6,232 bases of DNA from an uncultured beta proteobacterium (GTDB lineage Bacteria; Pseudomonadota; Gammaproteobacteria; Burkholderiales; Burkholderiaceae_C). Below are positions 1 to 6,231 of this stretch, one piece after another. Positions within the stretch are counted from its first letter, which is position 1, and every line of letters starts with the position of its first letter. The notes under the pieces were generated by a model. That model saw only the letters and a list, made by a program, of their open reading frames with translations, did not search any database and was not told the DNA's origin. Position numbers and translations under genes: made by a program. Where the stretch lies: positions 1-6,232 of the forward strand of contig CAIQEX010000472.1 of NCBI GenBank assembly GCA_903870955.1, given 5' to 3'.

Positions 1-1
1 C

Positions 2-259
2 ATCATCATCGGCGTGGCCGAGGCCGGTGCCGAAATCAGCACCCGGCCGTTTCAGTTGGTGACAGGCCGCAAGTGGGAGGGCTCGGCCTTTGGCGGCGCC
101 AGGGGCCGCACCGATGTGCCAAGAATAGTGGACTGGTACATGGAAGGCAAGATCAACATCGACAGCCTGATCACCCACACCATGCCGCTGGAAGACATCA
201 ACAAGGGCTTCGACCTCATGAAGCGCGGCGAGTCGATTCGCGGCGTGGTGCTGTTCTAA
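2..259 (+). CDS. S-(hydroxymethyl)glutathione dehydrogenase / class III alcohol dehydrogenase, C-terminal fragment (5' end outside window)
   Basis: This is the last 85 codons of a zinc-dependent medium-chain alcohol dehydrogenase of class III, the cytosolic enzyme that oxidises S-hydroxymethylglutathione (formaldehyde plus glutathione) with NAD. The frame is open from base 2 to the TAA at 257-259. Visible family hallmarks are AGAEISTRPFQLVTGR, the GSAFGGARGR segment, THTMPLEDINKGFDLM and a final ESIRGVVLF; all match the C-terminal part of FrmA/AdhC-type enzymes in order and spacing. The catalytic zinc ligands and Rossmann core lie upstream of the window and cannot be checked. No S-formylglutathione hydrolase gene follows it, although the two are often neighbours; instead a convergent gene begins its stop codon at the next base. 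The family call is confident. The exact symbol (frmA, adhC, flhA) is a naming choice, so none is given. Confidence 0.93.
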   Translation: MIIGVAEAGAEISTRPFQLVTGRKWEGSAFGGARGRTDVPRIVDWYMEGKINIDSLITHTMPLEDINKGFDLMKRGESIRGVVLF

Positions 260-1633
260 TTATTCAGACTTTTCGCTGAGTGCCACAACGCTTTTATGAA
301 TCCGGCGCGTGGCACTCCAGACACCCCAGAGCACCAGTGGAATCAGGGCGCCGGCAGCCGCTTCCGGGTTGATCGGCATGCCACCCGCCTTGAGCGCTTT
401 GGCGCCGTAGAGCAGCAAGCTGATGACGTAATAAGAGATCGCAGCAATCGACAATCCTTCCACCGTGCTTTGCAAATGCAGTTGTATTTCCTGACCACGC
501 GTCAGCTTGGCCAGTAACTGCTGATTCTGGGACTCGGTGGCGATATCCACCCGGGTGCGCAACAGGGCGCTAGCCCGCGCCACCCGTTCCGACAGCGAGA
601 CCAGGCGCTGCTCTGTGGCGGCCACCGTGGCCATAGCTGGCGACAAGCGGCGTTGCATGAATTCGCCAATTGTCTGAATGCCCGGTATGGTCTGCTCGTG
701 CAGTTCGGCAATGCGTTGCGACACCAAGGCATGGTAGGCCCGCGTGGCCGAAAAACGGTACACATGGGTGGCGGTAGCACGCTCAACCCGCGCCGACAAA
801 GAGACCAGGGTATCGAGCAAATCCTGGTCCGCTGCGGACTTGTTTTCAAGCCGCGCCGTGATGTCGGCCAGTTCAGTCTCGGCCTGGGCCAGGAAGGGGG
901 CCAGCTCCTTGGCAACAGGCAAACCACGCAAGGCCATCAATCGGTAGGTTTCGAGTTCCAGCAGGCGCTGCGACACGCGCCCGGCTCGCGTTTGTGAGGT
1001 GCTGCGCGGACCGACAACCAGAATGCGCTCAAAACCATTGGGGCGAATCTGAAAATCGGTAAAGGCCCACGAATGACCGATGGCCCCCATCAACGAAGCC
1101 ACCACGGGGCGCAATCCAAACCAACTCTGCGCTGCCTCTAGCGTGTCTCCGGTATCAGTCAAGTCGCCATGCACCATCACCAACTTGATAGCCGCAATCG
1201 TGCGCCCAGGGATGCTGCTCAGCCAGTCCGGTGGTAGCACCAATGTGCCCAGCAGTTCGGGGTCACTTGAGCCCAACTGTGCCCGCTCGGGCAAAGGCTG
1301 CACCAACGAGTAGCGGGTGAACTCGCTGTGCCGCTCCCACTTCATGGTGTAGCCCTCCAGCCGCAAGCGCAAAAAATTGCCCTGCATGGCGTCCAGAGTC
1401 AAATCCTGTTGACCCGGCAACAAGCGCAGATGCGCACACTCCTGCTCCCGACTCACCTCCTCATTCAACACCGCCACGTAGACCACCAGCGCCGGCATGC
1501 GAATACGCGCTTGGGGTCGGGCATGGACTTCGTTGTGCAACGTCCGGCGCAGGGCATCGTCAGCAGGCAGGTAACTTGGCACAAAGGGACTTTGAACTTC
1601 GGTCATGGTGGATAAGAAGCGAGTAAAGGCCAC
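260..1633 (-). CDS. DUF3422 family membrane-anchored protein of unknown function
   Basis: A complete 457-residue protein of the DUF3422 family, which is widespread in proteobacteria and has no established function. The N-terminal signature LRRTLHNEVHARP (residues 28-40) and the segment MKWERHSEFTRYS (97-109) are characteristic. Residues about 240-390 are predominantly helical and rich in Glu, Gln, Arg and Leu, probably coiled-coil. Two hydrophobic segments follow, about 394-413 (EGLSIAAISYYVISLLLYGA) and 424-441 (EAAAGALIPLVLWGVWSA), so the protein is likely anchored in the inner membrane by a C-terminal hairpin, with a large soluble N-terminal part. No signal peptide is seen. The start is a GTG with GAGGT 8 nt upstream. 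An ATG at residue 10 (1606) would give a 448-residue protein but has a poorer ribosome site. It converges with the alcohol dehydrogenase without a gap and diverges from the ene-reductase. Family assignment is confident; function is unknown. Confidence 0.9.
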   Translation of the reverse strand: MAFTRFLSTMTEVQSPFVPSYLPADDALRRTLHNEVHARPQARIRMPALVVYVAVLNEEVSREQECAHLRLLPGQQDLTLDAMQGNFLRLRLEGYTMKWERHSEFTRYSLVQPLPERAQLGSSDPELLGTLVLPPDWLSSIPGRTIAAIKLVMVHGDLTDTGDTLEAAQSWFGLRPVVASLMGAIGHSWAFTDFQIRPNGFERILVVGPRSTSQTRAGRVSQRLLELETYRLMALRGLPVAKELAPFLAQAETELADITARLENKSAADQDLLDTLVSLSARVERATATHVYRFSATRAYHALVSQRIAELHEQTIPGIQTIGEFMQRRLSPAMATVAATEQRLVSLSERVARASALLRTRVDIATESQNQQLLAKLTRGQEIQLHLQSTVEGLSIAAISYYVISLLLYGAKALKAGGMPINPEAAAGALIPLVLWGVWSATRRIHKSVVALSEKSE

Positions 1634-1641
1634 TTCAATTT

Positions 1642-1646
1642 ACCTC
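1642..1646 (-). promoter_or_regulatory. ribosome binding site favouring the GTG start of the DUF3422 gene
   Basis: The minus strand reads GAGGT followed by 8 nt and then GTG at 1633. The alternative ATG at 1606 is preceded by TTATCCACC, which resembles a Shine-Dalgarno sequence much less. This supports the longer 457-residue product, although the nine extra residues carry no family motif. Confidence 0.55.
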
Positions 1647-1697
1647 AGAACGCGCAGTGGCTCTGGAAATCTGAAAGATTGGCCATATATCCAGTCC

Positions 1698-1712
1698 TTG
1701 GCACCCAGCCAA
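1698..1712. repeat. short palindrome TTGGC-ACCCA-GCCAA, possible operator
   Basis: A perfect 5-bp inverted repeat with a 5-nt centre lies 28 nt upstream of the ene-reductase start, with a further TTGGC copy at 1679-1683. The A-run following it on the plus strand does not make a terminator for either gene. Its position in a divergent promoter region is suggestive of a regulator site, but a 5-bp arm can occur by chance. Confidence 0.25.
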
Positions 1713-1740
1713 AAAAACCCTGAAACACGAAAGACAACCC

Positions 1741-2814
1741 ATGCTATTTGAATCTTATGCACTCGGCACCACGGCCCTGGCAAACCGCACCGTCATGGCT
1801 CCCATGACCCGCAGCCGCGCGGTAGAGAACAACACGCCGAACGCATTAATGGCCGAGTACTACGGCCAACGTGCCACCGCCGGTCTGATCATCACCGAAG
1901 GCTTGTCACCCTCGCCCAACGGTCTGGGCTATGCGCGCATTCCCGGTCTGTTCAATGCCGAGCAGGTAGCCGGTTGGAAACTGACAACCGACGCCGTACA
2001 CGCCAAAGGCGGACGGATCTTTGCCCAGTTTATGCATTGCGGTCGCGTCGCCCACCAGAACAATCTGCCCGCAGGTGCGCGCGTGGTAGGCCCCAGCGCC
2101 GACATCTGCCCTGGCCAGATGTGGACCGATGCATCCGGCATGCAAGCCCACACCGCGCCCCACGCGCTGACCGAAGCCGAGATTGCCGCAACGGTTGCCG
2201 AATATGCCCACGCTGCCAAATTGGCGGTAGAGGCGGGTTTTGATGGTATCGAACTGCATGGTGCCAACGGCTACCTGATCGAACAGTTTCTGAACCCACT
2301 CGTCAATAAACGCACCGATGGCTATGGTGGCAGTGCCGAAGGTCGGAACCGCTTCGCACTCGAAGTGGCTGCGGCCTGTGTAGCCGCCATTGGCGGCGAC
2401 AAAGTGGGTATTCGCATTTCCCCCCATGGCGTATTTAATGGCACCGGCGCATTTGACGGCGTTGACGAACAATACCTGGCATTGGTTGAAAACCTGTCGG
2501 CATTGAAATTGGTCTATCTGCACCAATTGGACCATTCAGCCGTCGGCGCACCACCGGTACCTGCAGCCAACAAAAAGCTGCTGCGCACCGCTTTCAAGCA
2601 GACCTATATAGCCGCCGGTGGTTTCGATGCCGCCACCGCCGAAGCCACCTTGAATGCAGGGGACGCAGACCTGATTGCCTTTGGCCGCCCCTTCCTCAGC
2701 AACCCGGATTTGGTGGCACGTATGCAAGCTGGCGCTGCATTGAACGCACCGGATATGTCCACTTTTTATACACCTGGAGAAAAGGGATATACCGACTATC
2801 CTTATTTGCCCTGA
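1741..2814 (+). CDS. Old Yellow Enzyme family FMN-dependent ene-reductase (NADH:flavin oxidoreductase / alkene reductase)
   Basis: A complete 357-residue TIM-barrel flavoenzyme, the usual length for the NemA / morphinone reductase / xenobiotic reductase B branch. It would use FMN and NAD(P)H in the cytosol to reduce activated C=C bonds of enones, maleimides or nitro compounds. Seen in order: MAPMTRSRA (19-27) with the flavin-contacting Pro-Met-Thr; QFMHCGR (97-102 region); the substrate-binding HGAN motif with His173 and Asn176 followed by Tyr178, the expected proton donor; DGYGGS (193-198); KVGIRISP (221-228) with the flavin-binding Arg225; AAGGF (291-295) and AFGRPF (313-318) for the FMN phosphate; and C-terminal YTPGEKGYTDYP. 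The common ENR of the family is EGR here. ATG start with a weak upstream purine stretch (GAAAGA). Transcribed divergently from the DUF3422 gene and followed by a hairpin terminator, so probably monocistronic. Substrate cannot be told from sequence; nemA-like is likely but not assigned. Confidence 0.93.
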   Translation: MLFESYALGTTALANRTVMAPMTRSRAVENNTPNALMAEYYGQRATAGLIITEGLSPSPNGLGYARIPGLFNAEQVAGWKLTTDAVHAKGGRIFAQFMHCGRVAHQNNLPAGARVVGPSADICPGQMWTDASGMQAHTAPHALTEAEIAATVAEYAHAAKLAVEAGFDGIELHGANGYLIEQFLNPLVNKRTDGYGGSAEGRNRFALEVAAACVAAIGGDKVGIRISPHGVFNGTGAFDGVDEQYLALVENLSALKLVYLHQLDHSAVGAPPVPAANKKLLRTAFKQTYIAAGGFDAATAEATLNAGDADLIAFGRPFLSNPDLVARMQAGAALNAPDMSTFYTPGEKGYTDYPYLP

Positions 2815-2850
2815 TTTGGGTGTTTGACTAAAAATACTAAAATAACGCCT

Positions 2851-2898
2851 AGCCCCCGCTATGCAACTGCGCGTGGCGGGGGCTTATTGCTTATTTTT
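2851..2898 (+). terminator. rho-independent terminator-like hairpin after the ene-reductase
   Basis: AGCCCCCGC (2851-2859) pairs exactly with GCGGGGGCT (2876-2884). The stem extends inward through T-G, A-T, T-G, G-C and C-G to 14 pairs with a 6-nt loop (2865-2870). The tail TATTGCTTATTTTTAG is T-rich but interrupted. The hairpin starts 37 nt after the ene-reductase stop. It ends only 31 nt before the next start codon, leaving almost no space for a separate promoter, so partial read-through or a leader role is possible. Confidence 0.75.
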
Positions 2899-2904
2899 AG
2901 CTAC

Positions 2905-2910
2905 AAAGGA
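2905..2910 (+). promoter_or_regulatory. ribosome binding site of the unknown 218-residue protein
   Basis: AAAGGA lies 5 nt before the ATG at 2916. It is the clearest Shine-Dalgarno sequence in the window and fixes this start. Confidence 0.75.
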
Positions 2911-2915
2911 TCACT

Positions 2916-3572
2916 ATGTCGTTATCAAAAACCACCCTGTCAGCCATTCAGCAAGCCGGGCAGGCATTGCATAAAGCCACCGTTGTGGTAGCAGATGCCG
3001 TGCGCGCGCAAGCCGAGCACATGGTGGCCACGGTAGCCAATCAACCTTTTCAAGCAGAGGGTGAACAGGCGTTTAATAATTTCAAACTATTGGCTCGACT
3101 GTCGCAAGACCTGCTGTCGCTCGAAGAACAACTCAAAACGCTTTATGGCACGGCCTCAGACTTAGCCAGCCCGGAGATGGATGTGGTCGCGGCGCTCCCG
3201 CATATTTCTTCGCGCAGCCGCGTCGCAACAGCCGCCGCGGAAGATGTCGCCGAAGATGCGGTTATCAAACCGAGCGCCACTCGCCGCACCAAACCTAATT
3301 CCAAGCCCGTATCCCAACCTGGGGCCAAAGCAGTAGTCCGCCCGGCCAGCAAGAAAGCCGCCAAAGCTGTCACCTTGACCGCTAACGACAACAAGGTGCT
3401 GGAGTTTATGAAGTCCGCTCTCAAGCCCGGTGTGGCCAGCGCGCTCACTGGCGTGGTTATTTCAAAGGGTGCGGGCCTGCCACTCGGTTCGGTTGGCATT
3501 TCGGTCAAGAAGGTTGTCGCTTCCGGTGCCATAAAGAAAAGTGGTCGCGGCAGTTACCTCATCGCTGCGTGA
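2916..3572 (+). CDS. unrecognised protein: helical N-terminus, Ala/Pro/Lys linker, probable winged-helix C-terminus
   Basis: I do not recognise this 218-residue protein as a named family. Residues 1-80 look helical and amphipathic, with alternating Ala/Val/Leu and Gln/Glu/Lys, ending in the likely coiled-coil LARLSQDLLSLEEQLKTLYG (59-78). Residues about 85-152 are low complexity, becoming rich in Ala, Pro, Lys, Ser and Arg (KPSATRRTKPNSKPVSQPGA, 118-137; ASKKAAKAV, 144-152). Residues about 155-216 read as a compact domain: a first helix around NDNKVLEFMKSAL, a recognition-helix-like LGSVGISVKKVVASGAI, then SGRGSYLI as a wing strand. That layout resembles a winged-helix DNA-binding domain, and the basic Ala/Pro/Lys linker recalls bacterial histone H1-like and phasin-tail sequences. 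A nucleoid-associated or regulatory role is my inference. ATG start with a good ribosome site. Located 44 nt upstream of the LysE-type exporter on the same strand. The gene is convincing; the function is open. Confidence 0.8.
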   Translation: MSLSKTTLSAIQQAGQALHKATVVVADAVRAQAEHMVATVANQPFQAEGEQAFNNFKLLARLSQDLLSLEEQLKTLYGTASDLASPEMDVVAALPHISSRSRVATAAAEDVAEDAVIKPSATRRTKPNSKPVSQPGAKAVVRPASKKAAKAVTLTANDNKVLEFMKSALKPGVASALTGVVISKGAGLPLGSVGISVKKVVASGAIKKSGRGSYLIAA

Positions 3573-3580
3573 AAGCCGCG

Positions 3581-3594
3581 CTGAATAATTTCAG
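3581..3594 (+). repeat. small inverted repeat CTGAA-TAAT-TTCAG between the unknown gene and the exporter
   Basis: A 5-bp perfect hairpin with a 4-nt loop lies in the 44-nt gap. It has low GC and no T-run, so it is not a convincing terminator. The two genes may therefore be co-transcribed. Confidence 0.25.
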
Positions 3595-3616
3595 TCTGCG
3601 TTAGTCGATTCGTTCA

Positions 3617-4252
3617 GTGCCCGCCTTGTTAACCCTGCAAACTGCCATTGCCTTCTTTGGCGTATCGCTTTTGCTGGGTATTACTCCGGGCCCTGACAAC
3701 ATCTTTGTCATGGTTCAGTCCGCCACGTACGGCCGACGTGCCGGAATGCTGGTTGTGTTGGGCCTGTGTGGTGGCTTGGTCGTGCACACAACGGCCATTG
3801 CACTGGGTTTGGCAGCCGTATTTGCCGCATCAGAAACTGCCTTTGTCGTGCTTAAATTTGCCGGTGCGGCCTATCTGGCGTATCTGGCCTGGCAGGCATT
3901 CAGGGCGACAGTTGCAGAGGGCGGTAACGCCGCCGGTGCGGCACTCAAACCACGGCAGCTATTTTTGCGTGGTGTGATCATGAACCTGAGCAACCCCAAA
4001 GTAGTTTTCTTCTTTCTGGCCTTTCTCCCGCAATTTGTTGACCCGGCCCGGGGTTGGGTTGCGCTTCAACTCGCGCAACTAGGTGGCCTATTTATTTTGG
4101 CGACGCTGGTCTGCTTTGGTGCCATCAGCTACTTTGCAGCAAGCCTGGGGTTGCGCTTGCGCGGTTCTTCACGGGCACAACTATGGATGAACCGGGCCGC
4201 AGGCACGGTCTTCGCCGGATTGGCGCTGCGCCTGGCGGTGGCGCAGCGTTAA
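3617..4252 (+). CDS. LysE/RhtB family amino-acid exporter (LysE-type translocator)
   Basis: A complete 211-residue inner-membrane protein of typical length for the RhtB/LysE family, which exports amino acids such as homoserine, threonine, leucine or lysine, driven by the proton gradient. Family motifs are ITPGPDNIFV (22-31) in the first membrane helix, VVLGLCGGLVVHT (46-58), KFAGAAYLAYLAWQAFR (80-96), and FLRGVIMNLSNPKVVFFFLAFLPQFV (about 116-141). Five to six hydrophobic segments are visible, about 8-28, 43-70, 74-95, 117-140, 150-177 and 194-209. The start is GTG; an in-frame TAG at 3602-3604 rules out any start further upstream, and there is no clear Shine-Dalgarno sequence. It follows the unknown gene by 44 nt without an obvious terminator. 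Its TAA shares bases with the stop of the convergent kinase gene. No LysR-type regulator is adjacent. Substrate cannot be assigned. Confidence 0.92.
   Translation: MPALLTLQTAIAFFGVSLLLGITPGPDNIFVMVQSATYGRRAGMLVVLGLCGGLVVHTTAIALGLAAVFAASETAFVVLKFAGAAYLAYLAWQAFRATVAEGGNAAGAALKPRQLFLRGVIMNLSNPKVVFFFLAFLPQFVDPARGWVALQLAQLGGLFILATLVCFGAISYFAASLGLRLRGSSRAQLWMNRAAGTVFAGLALRLAVAQR
4249..4252. other. TTAA shared by the stop codons of two convergent genes
   Basis: TAA at 4250-4252 ends the exporter on the plus strand, and the reverse complement of TTA at 4249-4251 is the TAA ending the kinase on the minus strand. The genes overlap by 4 bp, with no room for an intergenic terminator. Confidence 0.9.
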
Positions 4253-6225
4253 GCCGCAGATGCATGCAAATTTTGAGCTTGCATGAGTGCGTCGAGCGCG
4301 CGCTCGAATTCATATTCGCAGGTTAGCTTGAACACCTCGTCAAAGGCTGGCCCCAAAATCTGCCGCAAAGTGCTTCGGTTGTTCGTGCAAAAGGCTTCTG
4401 CTTCCTCATTGCCGCTACGCAACATGGCTTCGAGCCGGTCCATCGCCTCGCGCGCATGCTCCGCATGGACCTGATCGGCTTGGGTTTGCAAGTCAACTAC
4501 CGCCTCATCGACTGCCAACCCCATCGCAATCGCTTGCGACAGTTGCTTGAATGCAGCACCCAATTGCGGCGACTGCTCCAGCCAATGCTGCCGGTTGACC
4601 TCGTGGCTTAGCCGCTTTTCTGCGTCCATACAAAGTTGCGCGCAATCTTTGGCCCCTAAATTCAAGGACGTGCCTTTGATCGTATGAATCACCCTGCGGC
4701 CCAAGATCCAGTCAGCCTGCTCGCAGGCCAAGGTCAATTGATCCGCCGCGTGGCTCAGGGCCTGGGCATACTTTCGTAGCAGCGAAACATAGAGTTGCTC
4801 CTTGTGGCTGCAATTGCGCAGCCCGCTCTGGCTGTCAATGCCAGGGATGCTGCGCCACCCTTCGCCCTCAGCCGGTAGCGCCTGAATAGCCGGTTGCGGC
4901 ACAGCCACATTAACGCCTCGCGCCTCGGTAAGAATAGGGTCATCGCGGACCCGCCCCCAGCGCTGCAATGCAGCCACAAGGGCATCGAGTTCTATCGGTT
5001 TAGTCAAATGCTCGTTCATACCCTCTTGCAGGCAGCGAAGGCGTTCTTCCTGCAATGCATGGGCCGTCATGGCTACGATGGGCAAATTCCGGAAGCGGTC
5101 AACTTTGCGAATTTGAAGGGTGGCCTGGTGACCGTCCATCACCGGCATCTGCAAATCCATCAGCACCATCGACCATGGCAAGGGCTCTGGCGTGGCAAGC
5201 AAGAGGTCCAGGGCTTCAAGGCCATTGTTAGCAAGCGTTGTCTTCACGCCCAAATTTTCCAGCAATTCAACTGCAATTTGCTGGTTGATCTCGCTGTCTT
5301 CCACCAAAAGCACGTGCATATTCAGCAAGGGGGCGGCTTGTGCAACGGCCACTGCAAGGGGTGGTTCTTCACTTTCAAGTGTCCTTGGAAATAGCAATTC
5401 CGACAGGCTGTCCCATAGGCGCGAGGGGCTCACAGGCTTGTCCAGGAACGCCGTGGCGCCAGCCTGCAGCCCCTGCTCCTTGGCCTCCTCAACACCAAAC
5501 GCTGTGACGATCACAATCGCGGGCTTATTCACAATCGTGGTGCTTTGGGCCACCAAGCGGGTCGCGGCGATGCCATCCAATCCCGGCATCCTCCAGTCCA
5601 TCAGTACCAGAGCGTAAGGGTCGGTCTGGTCACAGTTTTCAATCGACTGGAGTGCAGATTGCGCGTCACTGGCTGTGTCAACGCGGAATTGCAGCGCGAG
5701 CAATTGCTCCTCCAGTATGTGAAGGGCGGCAGCATTGTCGTCGACCACCAGCACATGCACGCCGTTTGCCTGCTGCCCGATACGATGGATGGAGCGCGTT
5801 TCATTCGAAAGCTGGAACCGCGCCTTGCAGGTAAAAGTGCTGCCTTGACCCAGCTTTGACTCAACCGCTATGGAGCCGCCCAAAGCCTCCGCGATGCGCT
5901 GCGAAATAACCAAACCCAGCCCGGTGCCTCCGTATTTCCGGGTCGTCGAACTGTCCGCCTGCGTGAAGCTGTAAAACAGGCGGGCCTGCTGCTCTTCGCT
6001 TAGCCCGATGCCGGTATCGGCCACGCTCAATTGCAAGGCCAAATAGTCGGCAGACGCGTCGGCATCGCTGCGGGTCACGCTGATCAGGATTTGTCCCTGC
6101 TCGGTAAATTTGGCCGCGTTGGTCGTGAGATTGAGAATGACCTGGCGCAAGCGGTGCGGGTCGCCCACCAAACCGAGCGGCACGTCGGGTGCGATCCGAA
6201 TCAGAAACTCCAGGTTCTTTTGCAA
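4249..6225 (-). CDS. hybrid sensor histidine kinase, C-terminal part: HATPase, REC, REC, HPt (N-terminal part absent or out of frame)
   Basis: 658 residues of a BarA-like multi-step phosphorelay kinase. Numbered from the TTG at 6225, the ATPase domain (about 15-138) has the N-box around Asn36 (NAAKFT), G1 DTGIG (70-74), F-box FYSFTQAD (84-91) and G2 GGTGLGL (99-105). REC1 (about 156-275) has acidic Asp162/Asp163, phosphoacceptor Asp210 in LMDWRMPG, Thr241 and Lys263. REC2 (about 303-420) has Glu309/Asp310, Asp357 in LMDLQMPVMDG, Thr387 and Lys409. The HPt domain (about 475-570) has His514 in HTIKGTSLNLGA. A helical C-terminal tail follows (about 593-650). All phosphorelay residues are intact. 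The sensor and dimerization/H-box domains are missing: the frame is open only to 6228, with an in-frame TAA at 6231-6229. A TTG start here would give a protein without its own phosphorylatable kinase histidine, so I regard this as the tail of a larger gene, cut or frameshifted at the window edge. The signal and the downstream regulator are unknown. Confidence 0.88.
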   Translation of the reverse strand: MQKNLEFLIRIAPDVPLGLVGDPHRLRQVILNLTTNAAKFTEQGQILISVTRSDADASADYLALQLSVADTGIGLSEEQQARLFYSFTQADSSTTRKYGGTGLGLVISQRIAEALGGSIAVESKLGQGSTFTCKARFQLSNETRSIHRIGQQANGVHVLVVDDNAAALHILEEQLLALQFRVDTASDAQSALQSIENCDQTDPYALVLMDWRMPGLDGIAATRLVAQSTTIVNKPAIVIVTAFGVEEAKEQGLQAGATAFLDKPVSPSRLWDSLSELLFPRTLESEEPPLAVAVAQAAPLLNMHVLLVEDSEINQQIAVELLENLGVKTTLANNGLEALDLLLATPEPLPWSMVLMDLQMPVMDGHQATLQIRKVDRFRNLPIVAMTAHALQEERLRCLQEGMNEHLTKPIELDALVAALQRWGRVRDDPILTEARGVNVAVPQPAIQALPAEGEGWRSIPGIDSQSGLRNCSHKEQLYVSLLRKYAQALSHAADQLTLACEQADWILGRRVIHTIKGTSLNLGAKDCAQLCMDAEKRLSHEVNRQHWLEQSPQLGAAFKQLSQAIAMGLAVDEAVVDLQTQADQVHAEHAREAMDRLEAMLRSGNEEAEAFCTNNRSTLRQILGPAFDEVFKLTCEYEFERALDALMQAQNLHASAA

Positions 6226-6231
6226 TATTTA
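6218..6231 (-). other. frame interruption at the 5' edge of the kinase: in-frame TAA and A-run
   Basis: Reading leftward, the minus strand is CTAAATATTGCAAAAGAACC. The kinase frame is TAA-ATA-TTG-CAA-AAG-AAC, so a stop lies two codons before the conserved Lys-Asn-Leu-Glu-Phe. Removing one A from the AAAA run (6221-6218) would join the other frame, Leu-Asn-Ile-Ala, to Lys-Asn-Leu-Glu-Phe without a stop. This may be a sequencing or assembly error, a real frameshift, or the end of a contig. Confidence 0.5.

Larger units (their letters stand above)
1634..1740. promoter_or_regulatory. divergent intergenic region between the DUF3422 gene and the ene-reductase gene, putative promoters
   Basis: Both flanking genes start outward from this 107-bp gap, so it should hold both promoters. 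Candidate boxes are weak. Leftward: TTGGCT (1712-1707) and TATATG (1689-1684) with a 17-nt spacer, four of six matches in each. Rightward: TGGAAA (1664-1669) and TATATC (1686-1691) with a 16-nt spacer, again four of six each. A 5-bp palindrome at 1698-1712 overlaps the leftward -35 box and the expected rightward transcription start. No gene for a dedicated regulator is adjacent. The presence of promoters is inferred from gene orientation; the specific boxes are tentative. Confidence 0.35.

Noticed and set aside
502..927. 141-codon minus-strand frame overlapping the DUF3422 gene in another frame
   Set aside because: It is a frame-shifted reading of the DUF3422 helical region, rich in Arg, Pro, Trp and Cys, as expected of a shadow frame.
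1698..1717. Palindrome plus A-run as a terminator
   Set aside because: The A-run is on the wrong side for either strand, and both adjacent genes start rather than end at this gap.
1906..2535. 209-codon open frame on the minus strand inside the ene-reductase gene
   Set aside because: It lies wholly antisense to a gene with full family motifs, and its translation shows no recognisable domain. Long antisense frames are common in GC-rich coding DNA.
3143..3532. 129-codon minus-strand open frame opposite the unknown protein
   Set aside because: The plus-strand gene has a good ribosome site and a structured C-terminal domain; the antisense frame has neither.
2916..3572. Annotation of the unknown gene as a phasin
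   Set aside because: The helical N-terminus and Ala/Lys/Pro tail resemble phasins superficially, but I see no clear phasin core, and the winged-helix-like C-terminus is not a phasin feature.
3581..3594. Hairpin between the unknown gene and the exporter as a terminator
   Set aside because: The stem is only 5 AT-rich pairs and no T-run follows.
4894..5394. 166-codon plus-strand open frame within the kinase gene, with another at 5192-5617
   Set aside because: Both are antisense to intact receiver domains, and the translations are Gln/His-rich without family features.
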